Part shown: in pieces, positions 59,584 to 64,000 of the stretch
How positions within the stretch are numbered: the first letter of the stretch is position 1
Layout: each line of letters begins with the position of its first letter
Assembly (NCBI GenBank): GCA_040880585.1
Contig: JBBDID010000003.1
Coordinates: 130,400-194,399, forward strand
Source: Paracrocinitomix sp040880585
GTDB lineage: Bacteria; Bacteroidota; Bacteroidia; Flavobacteriales_D; Crocinitomicaceae
Direction: 5' to 3'
Length of the DNA stretch: 64,000 bases
Translations under genes and position numbers: made by a program
Notes under the pieces: generated by a model
The model's database searches: none
Told to the model about the DNA's origin: nothing
Seen by the model: only the letters and a program-made list of their open reading frames with translations

Positions 59584-59657
59584 GGGCGATACTGGATTCG
59601 AACCAGTGACCCCCTGCTTGTAAGGCAGGTGCTCTGAACCAACTGAGCTAATCGCCC
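59584..59657 (-). tRNA. tRNA-Val (anticodon TAC)
   Basis: A 74-nt tRNA with a complete cloverleaf: acceptor GGGCGAT/ATCGCCC, D arm GCTC/GAGC, anticodon stem CCTGC/GCAGG with loop CTTACAA (TAC), and T arm ACTGG/CCAGT with TTCGAAT. The CCA end is not encoded. Confidence 0.96.
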
Positions 59658-59687
59658 TTTATTGTTTTTACAAGTTTCATCTTGGTG

Positions 59688-59739
59688 GTGACCCTCCCGA
59701 CTATGTCGGGATGCTCTGAACCAACTGAGCTAATCGCCC
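59688..59739 (-). pseudogene. 5' half of a tRNA-Val-like gene
   Basis: On the minus strand GGGCGATTAGCTCAGTTGG, then TTCAGAGCATCCCGACATAG and TCGGGAGGGTCAC: the acceptor 5' strand and D arm are intact, the anticodon arm is the non-functional TCCCG-ACATAGT-CGGGA, and the T arm is missing. It is followed by the same 28-base spacer as the real tRNA. Confidence 0.75.
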
Positions 59740-59766
59740 TTTATTGTTTTTACAAGTTTCATCTTG

Positions 59767-59866
59767 NNNNNNNNNNNNNNNNNNNNNNNNNNNNNNNNNN
59801 NNNNNNNNNNNNNNNNNNNNNNNNNNNNNNNNNNNNNNNNNNNNNNNNNNNNNNNNNNNNNNNNNN
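59767..59866. other. 100-N scaffold gap
   Basis: A run of exactly 100 N in the middle of the tRNA-like repeats. The true length and number of tRNA copies are unknown. Confidence 0.99.
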
Positions 59867-59918
59867 GTGACCCTCCCGACTATGTCGGGATGCTCTGAAC
59901 CAACTGAGCTAATCGCCC
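59867..59918 (-). pseudogene. second 5' half of a tRNA-Val-like gene
   Basis: The same 52 bases as 59688-59739, followed by a near-identical spacer (TTGTTTTTACAAGTTTCATC). Together with the gap this indicates a tandem array of tRNA-like units of about 80 bases. Confidence 0.75.
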
Positions 59919-60100
59919 TTTTATTGTTTTTACAAGTTTCATCTTGGTCAGCAAATCCAAAATCCCGGATAGTGCTATTTTTCGATCGTTATCGAAATTG
60001 ATTTCCCTTATAATAAGGGAGCGCAAATATAGATGAGTTTTTTTTTAGAACAAAGAAATTCTAATTATTTTTCATGAATATTTTCGAACCTATATCCTGA

Positions 60101-62092
60101 TTAATTCAGGTTTTCAATAATATGATCAATCAGGGGGTTGTCATTAAGGTTTTTATCATAAGCAGGGTTCGTATACTTTGGTGCCAAAATTAATTTTCTA
60201 TCGATCATTTCATTAATCAATGGCAAGTACTTATGATGTGTCTTTCCTACCATTAAATCTGCAGTTCCGTCAGATTCTTTCATGAGTTTTGATACTTCCC
60301 GTAATCCCCCTAAATAAAGATAATCTTTTGTGAAGCCACCTCCTCTGTAAATACGTGTGCTGAGATAAAATGCTTTTTCAATTCCCATTCCGTATTCATC
60401 CATTAGCATTTCAGCGGTTTTTGTGAAGGGATTATTATTAATCATGGAGGAAATCCCCACTACTCTTAGAGATAATTCCTTCAAACGCTCAACGGTTAGC
60501 GTGTTTGAATAGTATTCACTCATGATTGCAAGCCCTTCTTGTGTTTTGGTATTTACAGGCATTCCCATGACAAATAACTTAATGGGTTGAGCGTTTGCAT
60601 TCATAGTGGTTACCATGTGTACTCCAATCTCGTGATGCACAAGGGAGAAAATTTCTTTTTGACTAAATTTACTTCCTTTTTTCAGGTAAAGTGTTTTTTC
60701 AGAGTTTACCACCATGGCTTTTGCCGCCAGTTTATCTGAAAATTTAATTTTGCATTCAAAATCGTAATTCGCCAGGCTATCTTTTAATATCTGTAAAGCT
60801 TCCCGATCATTGTATATCTGTTCATCTTTTTTTTGCTCATCATGAAAGTGCAAAATAAACTTAGCATTAGCAATATCCCGATTGGAAGGTTCTCCGAAAT
60901 ACCTCAACGAATTATAAAGAAAGTGATCCGTACCAATTGAAGAGATAAGCTCAACTTTATCACAGTAAGAATTGATTACTTCTTTGTAAAGAGATTGAAT
61001 ATCTACATCATCAATATCTTCAACTGGAAGGTTCATTAATTTGCGCTTTAGCAAAAAAGGATCAATATTGAGATGCTTGTATTTGAATTGGGGCTCGTAC
61101 CGTCCTTTACTTTTGATAAACTTCCTTTTTTCCGATTCAATATTGACAGGATTGACAAATCGTAATACCTCAAAATTTTTGATCAATTTGTAAAGCCCTT
61201 TATCTACTTTCAGTATAGACTTGTCAAGTTCACTCGATAAAAGCAAGTTATAATTTGTGACTTTAAGATTTGAAAACTTCTTGGTAAAGAGAAGAGCATT
61301 ATCCAGAATTACTCGTTTAAATCCCTCTTTAATAGCATCTTCTACCTGTGAGTAGTACTCGCCCGTGTTTTCATCACAATACACTTTTTTTACCTCTGTG
61401 GCAAAAACAAGGGAGTGATCAAATCGATCGGTAATAAATTGAAGTAAATATCCCCTTCCATAAAAAATGACGTTCTCAGTGGTGAGGTTCTTTATATTCG
61501 GTAATTCAATTGACTCCAACCCCTTTAAATAAGCTTTTTTAATAGCTGCATATTTGCGATTATCTATTCTTTCAGATCCTACATTAAAAACAGGCGTGTC
61601 GATTTCATGGCGCTTGTAATTATAGGAGTGGATATCATAAACTATACAGGCTTTGAATAACTTTTCAAGCTTTTCAATCAATGCTTCAACAATGCGGTAA
61701 AAGTTATTATGCTTTTCAAGACTTCTCGTTTTTTCCGCCGCTGTTAAAGGTTTTTTCCATACCGGTTTTCCCCAGGCGTCTTCATAAATGGCCGTCTCAG
61801 GACTTCTGTTTAAGTCATACTCATATCTAGAATCCAAGCCTGAAATGACAATAGGAAAAGAGGATATGAATTCTAATGTTTTAGGGTCTTCTTCATACCA
61901 ACGATCAAATTCAGTATGAATAATATTGTCGTGAAGTTCTTTTCGTAAGTTATGCCCTGAATGGATGGCTGCACAAACGTAGGGAACGTACTCTGTAATT
62001 TTTATGAAAAGACCGATTTCTTCGTCTTCTATTTCAAACTGATGTCCCTTATTGATCTTATCAATAATCTGGTCGATCGATAACTTATGCAT
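60101..62092 (-). CDS. FGase-like domain fused to DUF1704 (QEGLA) metallopeptidase
   Basis: A 663-residue two-domain protein. Residues about 1-290 resemble N-formylglutamate amidohydrolase (AAIHSGHNLRKELHDNIIHTE; SGLDSRYEYDLNR; ACIVYDIHSYNYKR). Residues about 310-660 are DUF1704: HHEIGVHM near 489-495 gives an HExxxH zinc motif, and TQEGLA near 515 gives the glutamate ligand. DUF1704 is the family of the eukaryotic MATCAP tyrosine carboxypeptidases. The gene starts eight bases inside the end of the ATP-grasp gene, so the two are translationally coupled. Confidence 0.85.
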   Translation of the reverse strand: MHKLSIDQIIDKINKGHQFEIEDEEIGLFIKITEYVPYVCAAIHSGHNLRKELHDNIIHTEFDRWYEEDPKTLEFISSFPIVISGLDSRYEYDLNRSPETAIYEDAWGKPVWKKPLTAAEKTRSLEKHNNFYRIVEALIEKLEKLFKACIVYDIHSYNYKRHEIDTPVFNVGSERIDNRKYAAIKKAYLKGLESIELPNIKNLTTENVIFYGRGYLLQFITDRFDHSLVFATEVKKVYCDENTGEYYSQVEDAIKEGFKRVILDNALLFTKKFSNLKVTNYNLLLSSELDKSILKVDKGLYKLIKNFEVLRFVNPVNIESEKRKFIKSKGRYEPQFKYKHLNIDPFLLKRKLMNLPVEDIDDVDIQSLYKEVINSYCDKVELISSIGTDHFLYNSLRYFGEPSNRDIANAKFILHFHDEQKKDEQIYNDREALQILKDSLANYDFECKIKFSDKLAAKAMVVNSEKTLYLKKGSKFSQKEIFSLVHHEIGVHMVTTMNANAQPIKLFVMGMPVNTKTQEGLAIMSEYYSNTLTVERLKELSLRVVGISSMINNNPFTKTAEMLMDEYGMGIEKAFYLSTRIYRGGGFTKDYLYLGGLREVSKLMKESDGTADLMVGKTHHKYLPLINEMIDRKLILAPKYTNPAYDKNLNDNPLIDHIIENLN

Positions 62093-63116
62093 TTTCTACT
62101 TTTTCTCTGAATTCTGTTTTACGTTGCTCAGATACAGACCTGAATTTCACTACATTTTCAACAAAATCAACCACCTTTTTTTGTAGTTTGGTTTTGTTGA
62201 GTCGATTGATATTTACAATACCCCCCGGGCTACAGACATTTACTTCAATAAGTTTTTCTTTAATAATATCCAAACCAACAAAATACAAACCATCAGCCAC
62301 TAAACGTTTGCCAATCACTTTGCATAGATCTTTTTCTTGTTTAGAGAGCGTATGACGTTTTACCGTTCCTCCCGCAGATACATTTGATCGGTGATCACCT
62401 TCTGCCGGTACTCGTTTCATGGCTCCAATGGGTTCACCATTTAGTAACAATACCCTGACGTCTCCTTCATCAGCACCCTCTATATATTCCTGAAGAATGA
62501 CATAATTAGAAGAATCCTTGCCCTGAGAAATATAAAAATCAAGCAGCGAGTTGATGTTCTGCATGGCGTTTTTTTCAACAACGATTACGCCTCTTCCACC
62601 CATGCCATCCAGTGGCTTTAAGATCATTTTGTCATGCTCAGACTCTGTGATAACACGTTTTAAATATTCTTTATTTTTTGAAACGTGTGTGGCCGGTATA
62701 TACTCATTGGTAGGATTATCTAAGCTGGCTGTGTAAAGCTTGTTATTAGCCTCCCTCAGGCCTTGAATATCATTGATGAAGAAAACATCATCCCTGACAG
62801 AATCTAAAAAATTCAGCATTAAGCTATCAATGGGCGGGTTGGCACGCATAAAAATCACATCAAATCCGGCAAGTGGAAGCATTTTCTCCTGAATCTTGAC
62901 TTTTTTGTAAAGGCTGGTTGCAGTTACAGGAAATGTGCCTGTTGTAGTTAAAACGCGTCCAAATACATTAGTAATGCTGTTTCGCATAGTTAATCCGGCA
63001 GGGGTAGCAATAACTACTCTGTGTTTTCGCTTCATGCATTCATGGATGATACGTAAGGTTGAATCCTTAGCAGGTTCAACATTTTCCCAGGGGTACATGA
63101 TAAAACAAATATTCAT
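62085..63116 (-). CDS. GshB-like ATP-grasp ligase
   Basis: A 343-residue ATP-grasp protein resembling glutathione synthetase: MNICFIMYPWENVEPAKDST at the start, then DVIFMRANPPID, ILKPLDGMGGRGVIVVEK for ATP binding, YVILQEYIEGADEGDVRVLLLNGEPIGAMKR and VNVCSPGGIVNINR for metal and substrate. It should join a peptide or amino-acid carboxylate to an amine. No gshA is nearby. Its coupling with an FGase-DUF1704 protein suggests a dedicated peptide-modification or small-peptide pathway rather than glutathione synthesis. Confidence 0.82.
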   Translation of the reverse strand: MNICFIMYPWENVEPAKDSTLRIIHECMKRKHRVVIATPAGLTMRNSITNVFGRVLTTTGTFPVTATSLYKKVKIQEKMLPLAGFDVIFMRANPPIDSLMLNFLDSVRDDVFFINDIQGLREANNKLYTASLDNPTNEYIPATHVSKNKEYLKRVITESEHDKMILKPLDGMGGRGVIVVEKNAMQNINSLLDFYISQGKDSSNYVILQEYIEGADEGDVRVLLLNGEPIGAMKRVPAEGDHRSNVSAGGTVKRHTLSKQEKDLCKVIGKRLVADGLYFVGLDIIKEKLIEVNVCSPGGIVNINRLNKTKLQKKVVDFVENVVKFRSVSEQRKTEFREKVENA

Positions 63117-63200
63117 TTCTATAACTTTTTAGCTAAATATAATAATGATTATTTAGCGATTGAATTGCGAAAGTATGCTAAATAATTGTTTTGAAAATAC

Positions 63201-63755
63201 TCAGAAGCCAACAATGTCTTTTTTTGAATTGACATTTTTAAAATTAATCGGGTCAAATTCTTTAGTATCAATGAGATTCACATTTAATTTTTTTAATAGG
63301 TTGCTTACTTTTAAATCTGAAGTTTTAATCTGCTCTTCGATCATGGGTAATCCAGTTTTTTGGTAAACACCAATTAATGGATGAATTTGTTCTTGTTGAA
63401 CAGGAACAGTGACATCAAACCCCTCAGAATGAAAAATCAGATGCTTGAGAAGGGAGTGTTGTAAATAAGGTAAGTCACAACTGACCAAGATGTTTTTTTC
63501 ATGTTCAGATACCTTAAGTCCTGCGTGAATGCCCCCCAAAGGGCCTTTATCTTTAAAAAAATCGGGATAAACAGGAAAACCAAATGATTTATATTGGGGA
63601 TGATTTGCGATAATCTTTATTGAAGTAGTGATTTTCATTACTTCATCTATTACATAAGCAATCATGGGTTTTCCAAAAAGGGACATCAATCCTTTGTCTT
63701 CTCCCATTCTACTACTTTTTCCTCCGGCTAGAATGATTGCGCCTATACTTGACAT
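63201..63755 (-). CDS. mobA: molybdenum cofactor guanylyltransferase-like NTP transferase
   Basis: A 184-residue nucleotidyltransferase: AIILAGGKSSRMGEDKGL is the GTP-binding start of MobA, followed by FKDKGPLGGIHAGL, VSCDLPYL with the metal-binding aspartate, and VPVQQEQIHPLIGVY. MobA links GMP to molybdopterin. No other molybdenum cofactor gene is within the window, so a MobA-like enzyme of other specificity is possible. Confidence 0.8.
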   Translation of the reverse strand: MSSIGAIILAGGKSSRMGEDKGLMSLFGKPMIAYVIDEVMKITTSIKIIANHPQYKSFGFPVYPDFFKDKGPLGGIHAGLKVSEHEKNILVSCDLPYLQHSLLKHLIFHSEGFDVTVPVQQEQIHPLIGVYQKTGLPMIEEQIKTSDLKVSNLLKKLNVNLIDTKEFDPINFKNVNSKKDIVGF

Positions 63756-63809
63756 AGATTAAAAATAAGCATTTAATAAAACTAATAGAGCAATTGAATA
63801 AAACTTAAT

Positions 63810-64000
63810 GATTCTCCGCAATGATACCAGAACGTAAATAGATTATGTTCTGCTTTGAGATATTTAGCTCAAAAATGGAATTATGACGATATCAGAATTT
63901 TATAGAAAATTTAATAAAGAGCAGAACTGCAGGGAACACTTAAAGCAAAGTAGAGAGTCAGCAGGAGTTCAATGTAAAAAATGCAAAAACACTTCTCATT
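63810..64000 (+). mobile_element. IS1595-family insertion sequence, left end
   Basis: The terminal repeat GATTCTCCGCAATGATACCA at 63810-63829 lies 53 bases before a transposase start, and the element runs off the window. The end is identical to those of the MITE-like copies at 2163, 7698, 53456 and 57214. Confidence 0.8.
63883..64000 (+). CDS. IS1595-type transposase, N-terminal part only
   Basis: From ATG 63883 the frame is open to the window edge: MTISEFYRKFNKEQNCREHL followed by KQSRESAGVQCKKCKNTSH. The C-R-x-H-L and CKKC pattern is the N-terminal zinc ribbon typical of IS1595 transposases. The catalytic domain is outside the window. Confidence 0.75.
   Translation, partial: MTISEFYRKFNKEQNCREHLKQSRESAGVQCKKCKNTSH

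Overview
The window is a chromosomal segment of a Bacteroidota bacterium, most likely a marine or freshwater member of the Flavobacteriales. I base this on type IX secretion (T9SS) C-terminal sorting sequences, Bacteroidota-style -7 boxes (TAnnTTTG), AT-rich coding, and families typical of the phylum: WG-repeat proteins, DUF5777, choice-of-anchor V proteins, the Lacal_2735 small protein and DUF6090. No rRNA, replication origin, prophage or CRISPR array was seen. A 100-N scaffold gap lies at 59767-59866.

Layout. 1-8.7 kb: a BNR/sortilin-like repeat exoprotein cut by the window edge, gmhA, a secreted protein, two WG-repeat proteins, an exported endonuclease/phosphatase-fold protein, an SPFH protein and a DUF5684 membrane protein. 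8.7-24.2 kb: an accessory island. It opens with a broken T9SS sorting tail and then holds small modules, nearly all on the minus strand, separated by recurring palindromic sites. The modules are a ParE-like toxin pair, a DUF5615/DUF433 pair, a HigBA pair, a three-gene HipBST-type kinase system, a duplicated orphan antitoxin, a DUF6090 protein, an SDR-DUF2867 gene with a Lacal_2735 gene, a zeta-type toxin with a tiny partner, three lipoproteins, a KAP-type NTPase and unknown proteins. The repeated sites resemble integron attC sites and no integrase gene is present, so the island looks like an attC cluster lacking an integrase (CALIN), or a similar cassette system not yet recognised.

24.2-49.7 kb is core metabolism: fabD, a GT39-like membrane protein, pyruvate dehydrogenase E2 and E1-alpha, cytidine deaminase, a VTC/DUF4956 pair, recG, a dihaem cytochrome/DUF5777 barrel/T9SS triad, pgk-murF, acyl-CoA dehydrogenase, anmK, a glutamate/leucine-type dehydrogenase, nhaD, an ExbB-ExbD-TonB operon and folC. 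49.7-59 kb: two universal stress proteins, a membrane SpoIIE-type phosphatase flanked by remnants of paralogous C-termini, a close homologue of animal delta24-sterol reductase (DHCR24), a CIA30 protein, an acidic protein and a TIGR02757 protein. 59-64 kb: a rearranged tRNA-Val array with a GIY-YIG nuclease, an FGase-DUF1704 (QEGLA) peptidase with a GshB-like ATP-grasp ligase, mobA, and the left end of an IS1595-family element.

Non-coding mobile repeats are frequent. At least four MITE-like copies share the terminal inverted repeat of the IS1595 element at the right edge. A second small element with ends TAGTGTGGTGATTG and a third with ends TTAACCGCC sit at gene 3' ends and supply the stop codons of gmhA, recG and the DHCR24 homologue.
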